A DNA stretch of 48,795 nt, taken from assembly GCF_027486195.1 (NCBI RefSeq), contig NZ_JAIXPP010000109.1, positions 1 through 48,795 of the forward strand, given 5' to 3'. The position numbers were made by a program, and so were the translations under genes. The stretch's first letter is position 1. The number at the start of each line of letters is the position of its first letter. The notes beneath the pieces are model-generated. The model was not told where the DNA came from, did no database searches, and saw nothing but the letters and a program-made list of their open reading frames with translations. Shown here piece by piece: positions 7,449 through 16,250 of the stretch. Source of the stretch: Novosphingobium sp. (GTDB lineage Bacteria > Pseudomonadota > Alphaproteobacteria > Sphingomonadales > Sphingomonadaceae).

Positions 7449-8381
7449 TCATGCGTGCACCACCACCGAGTTATCCTCGGCCCCGCGCATCAGATGGATG
7501 AATACGTCCTCCAAACTCGGACTCGCCTCGCGGAACGCAATCGTCCCCGCCCACGGCGCCACCGCTTCATGCAGCGCCGCCATGTCAGGCCCGCAGACAT
7601 GCAGCGCCGTGCCAAACGGCGCCGCCATCGCCACTCCGGGCCGCGCCTCGATCGCCGCCGCCAGCCGGTCCGCACCCGGCCCTTCGCCTTGCAGCGCCTT
7701 GAGGCCCGACGCGGCCACCACTTCGGCAATGCTCCCCCGCGCCAGCATCCGCCCATAGGCGATATAGGCGATCTCGTGGCAGCGCTCGGCCTCGTCCATG
7801 TAGTGGGTGGAGACGAGCACGGTCATCCCGCCCGCCGCCAGCCCATGAATCTGCTCCCAGAACTCGCGCCGCGCCTGCGGATCGACACCTGCGGTCGGCT
7901 CGTCCAGCAGCAGGATTTCCGGCCCGTGCAGCACGCAGGCCGCGAGCGCGAGGCGCTGCTTCCAGCCGCCCGAAAGCTTGCCCGCCAGCTGATCGCCGCG
8001 GCTCGTCAGCCCCAGCTGCTCCAGCGCCTCCGCCACGCGCTCGCGCCGCCGGTCCAGCCCATGCACCCGCGCAAAGAACTCCAGATTCTCCGCAATCGTC
8101 AGGTCCGAAAACAGCCCGAACTTCTGCGTCATGTACCCCACGCGCGCCTTGATCGAGCTGCGCCGCGTGCGCAGGTCCTCGCCCAGCACGGTGCCCTCGC
8201 CCGCATCGGGGATCAGCAGCCCGCAGATCATCCGCAAAGTCGTCGTCTTGCCCGATCCGTTCGGCCCCAGAAAGCCGCAAATCCGCCCCCGCGCCACCGC
8301 CAGATCGACAGCATCGACCACAGTCCGCCCGCCAAACCGCTTGGTCAGCCCCCGCACATCGATGACGAGATCATCGTTCAC
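7449..8381 (-). CDS. ABC transporter ATP-binding protein (single domain, YbhF-like)
   Basis: The 310-aa ATPase has Walker A GPNGSGKTT (39-47), signature LSGGWKQR (136-143) and Walker B ILLLDEPTAGVD. It powers the exporter formed with the ABC-2 permease. The start is a GTG (8379-8381) that overlaps the TGA of the membrane-fusion gene by four bases, a layout for coupled translation. The C-terminal 80 residues after the catalytic core match the extension common in drug-export ATPases of the DrrA/YbhF group. E. coli YbhF carries two fused ATPase domains; this one has a single domain. Confidence 0.92.
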   Translation of the reverse strand: MNDDLVIDVRGLTKRFGGRTVVDAVDLAVARGRICGFLGPNGSGKTTTLRMICGLLIPDAGEGTVLGEDLRTRRSSIKARVGYMTQKFGLFSDLTIAENLEFFARVHGLDRRRERVAEALEQLGLTSRGDQLAGKLSGGWKQRLALAACVLHGPEILLLDEPTAGVDPQARREFWEQIHGLAAGGMTVLVSTHYMDEAERCHEIAYIAYGRMLARGSIAEVVAASGLKALQGEGPGADRLAAAIEARPGVAMAAPFGTALHVCGPDMAALHEAVAPWAGTIAFREASPSLEDVFIHLMRGAEDNSVVVHA

Positions 8382-9346
8382 GGCATCACCGCTACCGGCA
8401 ACCCCAGCGGCAGCGGCTGGTCTGTCGGCAGCATGGCCTCCACCATAAACACCAGCTTCGCCCGCGCATGCTCGCTGTAGATCACCGGCGGCGTATATTC
8501 CGCGCGCGGCGCGATGAACCGCACCGTCGCCGTCCGCTCCGCCCCGCAGCCATCGCAGGTAAAGCGCACTGCCTGCCCCATGCGCAGCCCCGCCACCTTG
8601 TCCTGCGGCACGAAGAAGCGGATCTTGCGCTTGTCGTCCGGAATGATCGAGACGACCGGCTGGTTCGCCGGCACCCATTCGCCGGGGTTGAAATAGGTCT
8701 GCTCGATCTGCCCGCTCGCCGGGGAGGTCGGCGCAATCTCCTGCCGCCGCCGCGCTTCCGCAGCCAGCGCTGCCTTCGCGCCCTGCACTTGCGCGGCGGC
8801 TGCCGCCTGCTGGCTCTCGCGCCCCACAGTCAGCGCGCCGCTGCGTTGCTGCGCCTGCGCCTGTGCCACACTCGCCGCCGCACTGTCCCGCGCCGCCCGC
8901 GCGGCGTCCAGTTGCGTGCGGCTGGCAAAGCCCTTCGCCGCCAGATCGGCAAAGCGCCGGAAGTCCGCCTCCGCCCGCACCAGCTGCGCCCGCGCCGAAG
9001 CTTCTGCCGCGCGCGACACATCGATCTCCGGCGTCCGCTCGCGCGCCGCGCCCAGATCGCTGAGCGAGGCCTGCGCCGATTGCACTTGCGCCGCCGCCTG
9101 CGCCGCGCTCGCATCCGCGCTGCGCGGATCGAGCGCAAAGAGGGCTGCGCCTGCGTTCACCCGCCCGCCGCGCTCCACTGGCCGGCTCGCCAGCGTGCCT
9201 GAAACCGGCGCGGCCACATAAAGCGCCTCACCCTCGACATAGCCTAGCCACGGTTCGGGTGCGCTGCTGCGCGTGAAGAACCACACGGCCACACCCCCCA
9301 GCACGGCCAGCAGGAGCAGGATCGGCAGGCGCGCGCGGAGGCTCAT
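8378..9346 (-). CDS. HlyD-family membrane-fusion (periplasmic adaptor) protein, YbhG-like
   Basis: The 322-aa protein has one N-terminal membrane helix (about residues 7-24), a lipoyl-like half near APVSGTLASRPVERGG, a long alanine-rich coiled-coil hairpin (about 80-190), a second lipoyl half around SPASGQIEQTYF, and a beta-barrel domain. It would link the inner-membrane ABC transporter to an outer-membrane channel encoded elsewhere. Its ATG overlaps the TGA of the TetR gene by four bases, and its own stop overlaps the ATPase start by four bases, so three genes are translationally linked. The substrate is unknown; multidrug, cation or lipid export are possible. Confidence 0.9.
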   Translation of the reverse strand: MSLRARLPILLLLAVLGGVAVWFFTRSSAPEPWLGYVEGEALYVAAPVSGTLASRPVERGGRVNAGAALFALDPRSADASAAQAAAQVQSAQASLSDLGAARERTPEIDVSRAAEASARAQLVRAEADFRRFADLAAKGFASRTQLDAARAARDSAAASVAQAQAQQRSGALTVGRESQQAAAAAQVQGAKAALAAEARRRQEIAPTSPASGQIEQTYFNPGEWVPANQPVVSIIPDDKRKIRFFVPQDKVAGLRMGQAVRFTCDGCGAERTATVRFIAPRAEYTPPVIYSEHARAKLVFMVEAMLPTDQPLPLGLPVAVMP

Positions 9347-9957
9347 GCGAAATCTCCCCGGGCCGTCAGCCCCTTCAGCAGCACCTCCGCATGGCTCACC
9401 GCCATCGCCTCGATATAGAGCGGGTCCGCGCCCACCGGCTCGAACACGATCCGCCACAGCGCTGAAAAGATCATGCCGCCCGCCACGCTGCGCGCCGCCA
9501 GCGCCGGATTGGCGCAGGCGAATTCCCCGCGCGTAACGCCGTGGCGGATGATCGCCTCGATCGCGCCGAGCACGCGGGTGATCGCGTGATCGTGGTAGAA
9601 CTTCACCAGATCGGGAAAGGCCTGACCCTCGCCGATGATCAGGCGCGGCAGGAAGGCAATGTTGCCGCTCCCCAGCCGCACCATCACCACATGGATGAAC
9701 CGCCGCAGCGCATCGGGGGCGCTGGTGCCCGCCAGGTCCGGCATGGCCTCGGGCAGCACGTGCCCGATCATCCCCTGCACCAACGCGCGAAACAACGCCT
9801 CCTTGCTCTCGAACCGGCTGTAGATCGCGCTGCGACTGATCCCCACCCGCTGCGCAATGTCTTCCATCGTCGTCGCGGCAAATCCGCGCGTGGCAAAGGC
9901 TTCGCGCGCTGCATCGAGGATGCGGTCATCGCGATCGGGAGGTGTGACTCGGGCCAT
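9343..9957 (-). CDS. TetR-family repressor of the adjacent efflux operon
   Basis: This 204-aa regulator has an N-terminal helix-turn-helix (about residues 12-55; [20 protein letters not shown]) and a helical ligand-binding domain. It is the first gene of the efflux operon and begins eight bases from a 26-bp perfect palindrome, so it very probably represses itself and the downstream membrane-fusion, ATPase and permease genes. The nearest well-studied model is CecR (YbiH) of E. coli, which controls ybhGFSR and responds to antibiotics; the inducer here is unknown. Confidence 0.9.
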   Translation of the reverse strand: MARVTPPDRDDRILDAAREAFATRGFAATTMEDIAQRVGISRSAIYSRFESKEALFRALVQGMIGHVLPEAMPDLAGTSAPDALRRFIHVVMVRLGSGNIAFLPRLIIGEGQAFPDLVKFYHDHAITRVLGAIEAIIRHGVTRGEFACANPALAARSVAGGMIFSALWRIVFEPVGADPLYIEAMAVSHAEVLLKGLTARGDFA

Positions 9958-9964
9958 GGCCGAA

Positions 9965-9990
9965 TAAATAACAGACGCGTCTGTTATTTA
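9965..9990. promoter_or_regulatory. 26-bp perfect palindromic operator for the TetR regulator
   Basis: The two halves 9965-9977 and 9978-9990 are exact reverse complements, with the core AACAGACGCGTCTGTT. The site lies immediately upstream of the TetR start codon and is AT-rich at both ends in GC-rich surroundings. Its place and symmetry fit a dimeric TetR repressor covering the operon promoter. The plus strand leads toward purS about 260 bases away, so an effect on purS is less likely. Confidence 0.85.
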
Positions 9991-10151
9991 AAAGTCGGTA
10001 GCGGCGCGTTTCGGGCCGATTTTCCTACATCGCGGCGATCTGGTATGGTGGCTCCATGTTGCGCATTTCCGCCATTTTTCATCGCTTCCACGCCGCTTCG
10101 GCAGCCGCGCATGTCCTGCCCGCCGGGGCCGCAGGGTTTTCACTCAGGACT

Positions 10152-10168
10152 GTGTCAACCGTGTCAAC
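10152..10168 (+). repeat. Tandem GTGTCAAC motif in the purS upstream region
   Basis: GTGTCAAC occurs at 10152-10159 and again at 10161-10168, a nine-base period. It lies in the 295-base region between the TetR operator and purS. It could be a protein-binding site or part of a promoter for purSQ. Nothing else in that region was assignable; the 66-codon ORF that spans it looks like chance. Confidence 0.35.
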
Positions 10169-10252
10169 TTGCCGCCAACTTGCGCTTGGCCGCGCGCCGG
10201 AGCATAGGCGCACGCGAATCTTCCCTTCGCCGCCACGAAAGGCTCTTCACCC

Positions 10253-10486
10253 ATGAAAGTTCGCGTCCACGTCAGCCTCAAGAACGGCGTGCTCGATCCG
10301 CAGGGCCGCGCCATTCATCACGCGCTCGAAGGTCTCGGCTTCGAAGGCGTCAACGATGTGCGCGCCGGCCGCCTGATCGAAATGGACGTGGCCGACAGCA
10401 CCACCGACGCCGCGCTGGACGAGATGTGCCGCAAGCTCCTCGCCAACCAGGTGATCGAAAACTTCCGCATCGAAAAGGTCGCCTGA
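10253..10486 (+). CDS. purS: Phosphoribosylformylglycinamidine synthase subunit PurS
   Basis: This 77-aa protein matches PurS in length and sequence ([20 protein letters not shown] at the start; ENFRIEKV at the end). PurS bridges PurQ and PurL in the three-protein FGAM synthase, which converts FGAR to FGAM in purine synthesis in the cytoplasm. purQ follows on the same strand after 71 bases; purL is not in the window. The spacer is unusually long for this gene pair because a dispersed repeat sits in it. Confidence 0.95.
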   Translation: MKVRVHVSLKNGVLDPQGRAIHHALEGLGFEGVNDVRAGRLIEMDVADSTTDAALDEMCRKLLANQVIENFRIEKVA

Positions 10487-10507
10487 GCAGGAACCGGAAC
10501 GCCTCCC

Positions 10508-10538
10508 CCCGTTCGTGTCGAGCGAAGTCGAGACACCA
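10508..10538 (+). repeat. Dispersed TGTCGAGCGAAGTCGAGACA repeat, copy 1
   Basis: A 31-base sequence containing TGTCGAGCGAAGTCGAGACA is identical, in the same orientation, to 44484-44514. TCGA on each side of GCGAAG allows a short stem. It occupies the purS-purQ spacer. Exact identity of two copies 34 kb apart indicates a dispersed repeat family. Confidence 0.9.
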
Positions 10539-10557
10539 GACACCGAAAGCCCAGCCC

Positions 10558-11238
10558 ATGCCCTTCACCGCCGCTGTCATCACCTTCCCCGGCTCCAACT
10601 GCGACCGTGACATGGCAGTTGCGATTGAAAAGATCACCGGCGGCACGGTCCACCGCGTGTGGCACGGCGATGCCGAACTACCTGCGGGCCTCGATTTCAT
10701 CGCGCTGCCCGGCGGCTTTTCTTACGGCGATTATCTGCGCTCGGGCGCGATGGCCGCGCGCTCACCGGTGATGCAGGCGGTCGTCGTCGCCGCCCATCGC
10801 GGTGTCACCGTGCTCGGCGTGTGCAACGGCTTTCAGGTCCTCACCGAAGCCGGCCTGCTCCCCGGCGCGCTGATGCGCAACGCCGGCATCCGCTTCGTCT
10901 GCCGCGATGTGCCGTTGGTCGTCGAAAACAACCAGTCGCTGTTCACCGCGCGCTACACCGCCGGCCAGCGCATCACGATCCCGGTCGCGCACCACGATGG
11001 CAACTACTTCGCCGATGCCGAAACGCTGGACCGCCTCGAAGGCGAAGGCCGCGTCGCCTTCCGCTACGGTGAACCCGTCAACGGCTCGCAGCGCGATATC
11101 GCGGGCGTCCTCAATGCTTCTGGCAACGTGCTTGGCATGATGCCGCACCCCGAACGCATGATCGAACCCGCGCAGGGCGGCAGCGATGGCCGGGCCTTGT
11201 TTGAAAGTGTGCTGGCAGGCCTCGGCGTCGCGGCCTGA
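10558..11238 (+). CDS. purQ: Phosphoribosylformylglycinamidine synthase subunit PurQ
   Basis: The 226-aa class I glutamine amidotransferase supplies ammonia to PurL in FGAM synthesis. The nucleophile is Cys89 in GVCNGF; His197 and Glu199 in MPHPER complete the triad. PurQ-typical blocks include FPGSNCDRD (10-18) and [11 protein letters not shown] (51-61). The ATG at 10558 gives the standard length; the frame is open far upstream, but those codons overlap purS. The ribosome binding site is weak (GAAAG). It converges with the GGDEF-EAL gene, leaving two bases between stops. Confidence 0.95.
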   Translation: MPFTAAVITFPGSNCDRDMAVAIEKITGGTVHRVWHGDAELPAGLDFIALPGGFSYGDYLRSGAMAARSPVMQAVVVAAHRGVTVLGVCNGFQVLTEAGLLPGALMRNAGIRFVCRDVPLVVENNQSLFTARYTAGQRITIPVAHHDGNYFADAETLDRLEGEGRVAFRYGEPVNGSQRDIAGVLNASGNVLGMMPHPERMIEPAQGGSDGRALFESVLAGLGVAA

Positions 11239-11240
11239 TC

Positions 11241-13601
11241 TCAGGCAAGCTGGCGGCGCCACTCCAGCGTATCGAACAGCCCGGCCGCGTCGCGCGCGGT
11301 CATCGGGCGGCCGAAGTAGTAGCCCTGGATCTTCTTGCAGCCAAGCTGGCGGATCTTGGCCAGTTCTTCTTCGGTTTCGACACCTTCGGCAGTCGTCGAC
11401 ATCTCAAGCGCGTCGGCCATCGCCACCACGGCGCGCACGATGGCAAGGCTCTCGGGATTGTCCTTCGCGGCGCCCTGCACGAAGCTGCGGTCCACCTTGA
11501 TCGTCGAGAACCGCAGTTTCCGGAGGTAACCCAGCGAGGAATAGCCCGTCCCGAAATCGTCAAGCGCCACGCCGCAGCCCAGCGACATGATCCGCTCCAG
11601 CGTCTGCTGCGCCGCCGTCCCGTCGCGCACGAAAATGCTTTCGGTCACTTCGATCTCAAGCCGGTGCGGCGGCAGGCCGCTGGCGGCGAGCGCGCTCACC
11701 ACCACTTCGGCAAAGCTGGGATCAAGCAGCTGCTCGCCCGAAACGTTGACCGCAACCTTGATCGGGTCCGGCCAGTTCATCGCTTCGAAGCACGCGGTGC
11801 GCAGCACCCATTCGCCAATCGGCACGATGAGCCGGGTGTCTTCGGCGAGCGGAATGAACTTGGCGGGACTGATCGGGCCATGGTCCGCCGAATGCCAGCG
11901 CAGCAGCGCCTCGAAACTCACCGGCGCCTCGGTGATCGCATCGACCACCGGCTGATAGGCCAGCGTGAATTCCCCGCGCTCCAGCGCGTGGCGCAGCGCG
12001 AACTCCAGCTTGCGCCGCTCCTCGGCATGCGCATGCAGCGAAGGCTCGTAATCGAAGTGCAACCCGCCGCCCTCGTCCTTGGCGCGGTAGAGCGCGAGGT
12101 CGGCATTGCGCATCAGCGTCTCAACGGTCGCGCCATCGCGGGGCCCGATCGCCGAGCCGACGCTCGCGCCGACATACAGCGTGTGGTGATCGATCTCGTA
12201 AGGCTGCGAAAGCGCAGTGATCACCGCGTAGGCCACTTCGCGGATCCGCGTCCCGTCGCCGGTATCGCGGACCACGATGGCAAACTCGTCACCGCCGAGG
12301 CGCCCGCACAGCTCGTTCTCGCTCATCAGCGACTTCAGCCGGTCCGAAACCTTGGCGAGCAGCTGGTCGCCGACGAGGTGCCCAAGCGTATCGTTGACCG
12401 CCTTGAACCGGTCGAGGTCGATCATCATGAAACCGCAGCGCATCCGCCAGCGGTCCGCCTCGCACATCGCCTCGCCCAGCGTCTCGGTCAGCATCAGGCG
12501 GTTGGGCAGGCCTGTCAGCGTGTCGTAGCGGGCGAGATAGGCGATCTTGTCGGCGCTCTCGCGCTGCTCGGTTACGTCCGAACCGACACCGCGGAAGCCG
12601 ATGAAATTGCCGTTGTCGTTAAATCGCGGCGAGGCGGAGAGCTCCCACCAGCGGTTATTGCCGTGCAGGGTCACGTGGACCAGCAGGTTCGAAAAGCTCT
12701 CGCGCCGCTTCAGCCGTTCGGCCAGATCATGCAGGGAGGAATGGAAATGCCCGCTTTCCCATGCCGACCCGGCGATCAGCTGGATCAGCGGCTTGCCGTC
12801 GATGTCTTCGGGATCCTCGCCCAGCGCGAAGGCAAAGCGGGGGCTCGCGGCACGGACCCGGCGGTTGGAATCGGTCTGCCACAGCCAGTCCGCCTCGCCT
12901 TCCTCGAACTCGCGCAGCAGCAGCGAGACGACCTCGCTCTTTTCCGCGACGCCCGCTTCGGCGACCTTGCCGGCGAGGAACATGCGCGCCGCCTCGAGGC
13001 TGCCCACCCACAGGAAAATCACGAAAGTCACTGCCGCAGCAGCCGCCGTCACTTTGCCGAAGAAGACAAACACCACGACGCTCGCCGCGCCAAGAATCGC
13101 GTTGAACAGCACCGCGCCGAGCGGAACGGCAGCGAAAGCCAGCGCCGTGCCGGCCATCAGCATCGCCATGATCGTCCAGACCAGCAGCCGCTGCTCGGGC
13201 GAGGCGAAAGGCGACATGACGAGGATCGGCAAGACCCACACCAGACCCGCTGCAACGGTGCATACGGTGTGGCGGTGAATTTCGTGCCGCGTCATCCGGC
13301 GGCGATCGGCATCTTCGAGCGTGCGGTCGAAGCTTGCGCCCCAGGCCAGCACCCCGGCGAGCGCCACGGCCCAGCCCAGCAGCACCGCAAACGGGATTGC
13401 CCCCCACAGCGCCTGAACGACGAGCATGGCTGCGAGCCCATGGGCTACCAGCCTGGGGCGGGTGAGCCGGGCGAGGCCGGAATACTGCAATCCGCGCAGC
13501 CGTCCCCAATCGCCTTCCGCCGAATCGGAGAGGCCCAGCACGGCCATCGCCGGAAGTTCCCGCGGCAGAGCGGGCAAGGTTTGATCAGTGGTTCGCGTCA
13601 C
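11241..13601 (-). CDS. Membrane-bound PAS-GGDEF-EAL cyclic-di-GMP enzyme
   Basis: The protein is about 786 aa. Residues 50-210 hold five or six membrane helices, 230-350 a PAS domain (DWLWQTDSNRRVRAASPRF, then GSDVTEQRE), 355-520 a GGDEF domain with intact GGDEF (436-440), and 530-780 an EAL domain with EALLRW (564-569), DDFGTGYSS and EGVET. Both cyclase and phosphodiesterase motifs look intact, so it may make or break cyclic di-GMP. No RxxD inhibition site precedes GGDEF. The start is uncertain: GTG 13601 is preferred, ATG 13547 is possible, and neither has a strong ribosome binding site. Confidence 0.9.
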   Translation of the reverse strand: MTRTTDQTLPALPRELPAMAVLGLSDSAEGDWGRLRGLQYSGLARLTRPRLVAHGLAAMLVVQALWGAIPFAVLLGWAVALAGVLAWGASFDRTLEDADRRRMTRHEIHRHTVCTVAAGLVWVLPILVMSPFASPEQRLLVWTIMAMLMAGTALAFAAVPLGAVLFNAILGAASVVVFVFFGKVTAAAAAVTFVIFLWVGSLEAARMFLAGKVAEAGVAEKSEVVSLLLREFEEGEADWLWQTDSNRRVRAASPRFAFALGEDPEDIDGKPLIQLIAGSAWESGHFHSSLHDLAERLKRRESFSNLLVHVTLHGNNRWWELSASPRFNDNGNFIGFRGVGSDVTEQRESADKIAYLARYDTLTGLPNRLMLTETLGEAMCEADRWRMRCGFMMIDLDRFKAVNDTLGHLVGDQLLAKVSDRLKSLMSENELCGRLGGDEFAIVVRDTGDGTRIREVAYAVITALSQPYEIDHHTLYVGASVGSAIGPRDGATVETLMRNADLALYRAKDEGGGLHFDYEPSLHAHAEERRKLEFALRHALERGEFTLAYQPVVDAITEAPVSFEALLRWHSADHGPISPAKFIPLAEDTRLIVPIGEWVLRTACFEAMNWPDPIKVAVNVSGEQLLDPSFAEVVVSALAASGLPPHRLEIEVTESIFVRDGTAAQQTLERIMSLGCGVALDDFGTGYSSLGYLRKLRFSTIKVDRSFVQGAAKDNPESLAIVRAVVAMADALEMSTTAEGVETEEELAKIRQLGCKKIQGYYFGRPMTARDAAGLFDTLEWRRQLA

Positions 13602-13843
13602 ACTTCGCGGCTTAGTGGGGAAACCTTGCGCAATGGTAAGCAGGTGGCGTCTTCCACCACGAGCTGCGCCTTTCAGGGTGTTTTTCAAGCGCCCGAAACA
13701 AAGGGCACAAGCTCGTTCCGTAACGAATTGCCGGGCGCGTTTTTTTACCTTTTGGCTGCGGCCCCTGCAGCTTGCCCCTGCCGCTTTGCCGGGCACCGTG
13801 CTAGCGCCCACACGCCACCCTTAGCGCGAGTTTCGTCCCGACC

Positions 13844-14755
13844 ATGACTGCCCCCCTCCTGATCCTCGATGGCGGCACCGGCCGCGAACTTGCCCGCAGC
13901 GGTGCGCCCTTCCGCCAGCCCGAATGGTCGGCGCTCGCGTTGATCGAGGGGCCGCAGTTCGTCAGCGCCGTCCACCGCGCCTATGTCGCGGCCGGGGCGG
14001 ACGTGATCACGACCAATTCCTATGCCGTCGTCCCCTTTCATATCGGTGAGCAACGCTTTGCGGAGCAGGGCGCCGCGCTCGCGTCCCTTGCCGGACGGCT
14101 GGCGCGCGAAGTCGCTGATTCGGCACAAGAGTCCACGGGACGAAAGGTGCATGTCGCGGGATCGCTGCCGCCCATCTGCGGGTCCTACCGCCCCGATCTC
14201 GTCGATCTCGACCGTGCCCGCCCAGTGCTCGAAGTCCTCGTCGCAGCGCTCGCGCCCAGCATCGACCACTGGCTCGCGGAGACCTTGTCCTCGCTCGTCG
14301 AAGCGCGGCTGGCCGCCTCGCTCACCGCGCCCACGGCCAAGCCGCTGTGGCTCTCGTTCACGCTGGAGGATGGGCAGCCGGTCGCCGAGCCGGTCCTGCG
14401 CTCGGGCGAGAGCGTGGCCGAAGCCGCCCGCCTTGCGCAGGAGATCGGCGCGGCGGCGCTGCTGTTCAATTGCAGCCAGCCCGAAGTGATGGAAGCCGCC
14501 GTGCGCGCCGCGCATGCCGAGCTGGGGCCTGACAGCCCTATCCGCATCGGCGTCTATGCCAATGCCTTCCCGCCAATGGCCGCCGATGCCGAAGCCAACA
14601 ACGGCCTTACGCCCATCCGCGAGGACCTGACGCCCGAAGGCTATGGGCGCTTCGCCGCGGCGTGGCACGCAGCCGGTGCCTCGATCCTCGGGGGGTGCTG
14701 CGGGATCGGGCCGGAGCACATCGCGGCGCTGCGGGTGAGCGCGGGCGAGGCCTGA
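13844..14755 (+). CDS. Homocysteine S-methyltransferase family protein (MmuM/BHMT type)
   Basis: This 303-aa TIM-barrel enzyme starts with LLILDGGTGRELARSG, the conserved DGGxG opening. The zinc-binding cysteines are seen in LLFNCSQPE and in ILGGCCGIGPEHI. Family members move a methyl group from S-methylmethionine, betaine or a similar donor to homocysteine, making methionine. The donor cannot be told from sequence. It converges with the GT39-like gene, leaving seven bases between stops. No SAM or SAH riboswitch was recognised in the 240-base region upstream. Confidence 0.88.
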   Translation: MTAPLLILDGGTGRELARSGAPFRQPEWSALALIEGPQFVSAVHRAYVAAGADVITTNSYAVVPFHIGEQRFAEQGAALASLAGRLAREVADSAQESTGRKVHVAGSLPPICGSYRPDLVDLDRARPVLEVLVAALAPSIDHWLAETLSSLVEARLAASLTAPTAKPLWLSFTLEDGQPVAEPVLRSGESVAEAARLAQEIGAAALLFNCSQPEVMEAAVRAAHAELGPDSPIRIGVYANAFPPMAADAEANNGLTPIREDLTPEGYGRFAAAWHAAGASILGGCCGIGPEHIAALRVSAGEA

Positions 14756-14762
14756 CCGGCGG

Positions 14763-16250
14763 TCAGCCCGCGCCCGGCGCAGGCTCGGGCCGCCGCTGCC
14801 ACAAGGTCAGCCCGTCCCCCAGGATCAGGTAGTCCCCGACCGGCGTGTAATGCGTGCGAGCCTCATTCATCACCGTCGGTGCCGTGAACGAGGTCGCGTA
14901 GATGCTCAGGTCGGACCGCGTCAGGATGAACATCGGGCGCTTTGCAAGGAACTCGGCGACGATCTGCTCCTGCGGCCGCCCCACCGCGCCGTGCTCCATG
15001 TATTCGGCGCTGTGGAACGGGAAGGGATACTTCGCTTTCGGGCGCGTGTCCGTGGCCGCATAGGCTGCCGTCGGCCCTGAAAAGACATAGAGCGTGCGGC
15101 CCGGGCCGCCCGCCTTGATCCGTTCGACCATGGCATGGAACTGGGCCACATCGGTGCGGCCGGCGGCGATGTTCTGCGGAAAGTTCCCCACGACGACAAG
15201 TGCCCCGACCAGCACCGCCGCACCAAACCACCCGGCGCGCTGGCGCAGATCGTAGAACGGCACCGCCAGCAGTACCGCGAACGGGCCAAGGAAGGCGTAG
15301 TAGTAGGCCAGCACATTGCTCGGAAAGTAGATCGAGGCGAGCGCCCCCACCGTCATAACCACCACGAGGGTGCTGGCCCGCCGCGGATAGGTCTGGCCGA
15401 GCCGGAACCATGCCCAGACCCCGGCTGCGATCATCAGCAGGAAAGGCGCGATCACCGTCAGGGTCTTGGGATGAAACCGTCCGATGCTCGTCTTGCGTTC
15501 GAAGATCGAGACGAAGTTGGCGTAGACGAAGTCATCCCAATGGCCCGCAGCCGCATACCACGCGCCGATCGCGATCGTGGGTGCGAGGCCCGCCAGCGCA
15601 TAGAGGCAGGCCCGCCCCAATACCGGCAGCACCGCGCGGACCCGGCGATAGTCCTCCACCAGTACGAACACGGCAAACACCGCGCAAAACGGCGCTGCGG
15701 TATACTTGATCTGAAGCGCGAGGCCCCCCAGCAGCATGGCCAGCACCATCGCTCGCAGCGATCCCGGACAGACCATCGCAAGGAACATCATGCCCATGCA
15801 CAGCGGCGTGAACAGCAACTCGCTCTGCGCGCCGCGGCATCCGAACACGGTCATGGCGAGAAGGTAAAGCAGCGCGGCGACCCAGCCGGTGCGGCGGTCG
15901 GCCAGCACTGCCGTCATGCGATAGGCAAGCCAGGCACCGATGCAGGCAAACAGGTTGGCCATGGCGAGATAGGCGAAGGCCCCGCGCCCAAGCAGCGCAT
16001 GCGCACCCTCATACAGCAGGAACAGCCCGACCGGCTTGCGATCCCAGATGTCGACATAGGGCACCTGCCCATCGAGCATGGCGGTGGCGACGTAGGAATA
16101 GAACTGCTCGTCGTGGTCGACGACCGGATTGTCCATCCACCAGATGCGGATCAGCAGCGAACATGCGGCAATGAACAGCAGGACCGGCAGCTCGCGCACG
16201 AGCGCTCCAGCCCTGCCATGGTCCGCGATGCCCGCGGCCGCTGCGGTCAT
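14763..16250 (-). CDS. Polytopic GT39-like glycosyltransferase (ArnT/PMT fold)
   Basis: The 495-aa integral membrane protein has about ten to twelve helices. After the first helix comes the acidic segment VVDHDEQFYSYVATAMLDG and then WDRKPVG, the pattern of the first periplasmic loop of ArnT and protein-mannosyltransferase relatives that use lipid-linked sugars. It probably transfers a sugar on the periplasmic side; donor and acceptor are unknown. Its ATG overlaps the glmS stop (ATGA), so it is translated from the glmS message, fitting an envelope-sugar role. Confidence 0.82.
   Translation of the reverse strand: MTAAAAGIADHGRAGALVRELPVLLFIAACSLLIRIWWMDNPVVDHDEQFYSYVATAMLDGQVPYVDIWDRKPVGLFLLYEGAHALLGRGAFAYLAMANLFACIGAWLAYRMTAVLADRRTGWVAALLYLLAMTVFGCRGAQSELLFTPLCMGMMFLAMVCPGSLRAMVLAMLLGGLALQIKYTAAPFCAVFAVFVLVEDYRRVRAVLPVLGRACLYALAGLAPTIAIGAWYAAAGHWDDFVYANFVSIFERKTSIGRFHPKTLTVIAPFLLMIAAGVWAWFRLGQTYPRRASTLVVVMTVGALASIYFPSNVLAYYYAFLGPFAVLLAVPFYDLRQRAGWFGAAVLVGALVVVGNFPQNIAAGRTDVAQFHAMVERIKAGGPGRTLYVFSGPTAAYAATDTRPKAKYPFPFHSAEYMEHGAVGRPQEQIVAEFLAKRPMFILTRSDLSIYATSFTAPTVMNEARTHYTPVGDYLILGDGLTLWQRRPEPAPGAG

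Noticed and set aside
10056..10256. 66-codon plus-strand ORF before purS
   Set aside because: Poor ribosome binding site, no recognisable family, and it spans the likely purSQ control region.
13602..13843. Possible SAM/SAH riboswitch before the homocysteine S-methyltransferase gene
   Set aside because: I looked for SAM-II-type and SAH-type core motifs and could not recognise either; the region only has a short T-run (about 13740-13747).
11664..13847. 727-codon plus-strand ORF opposite the GGDEF-EAL gene
   Set aside because: Shadow of a clear PAS-GGDEF-EAL protein; Arg/His/Gln-rich composition typical of antisense frames.
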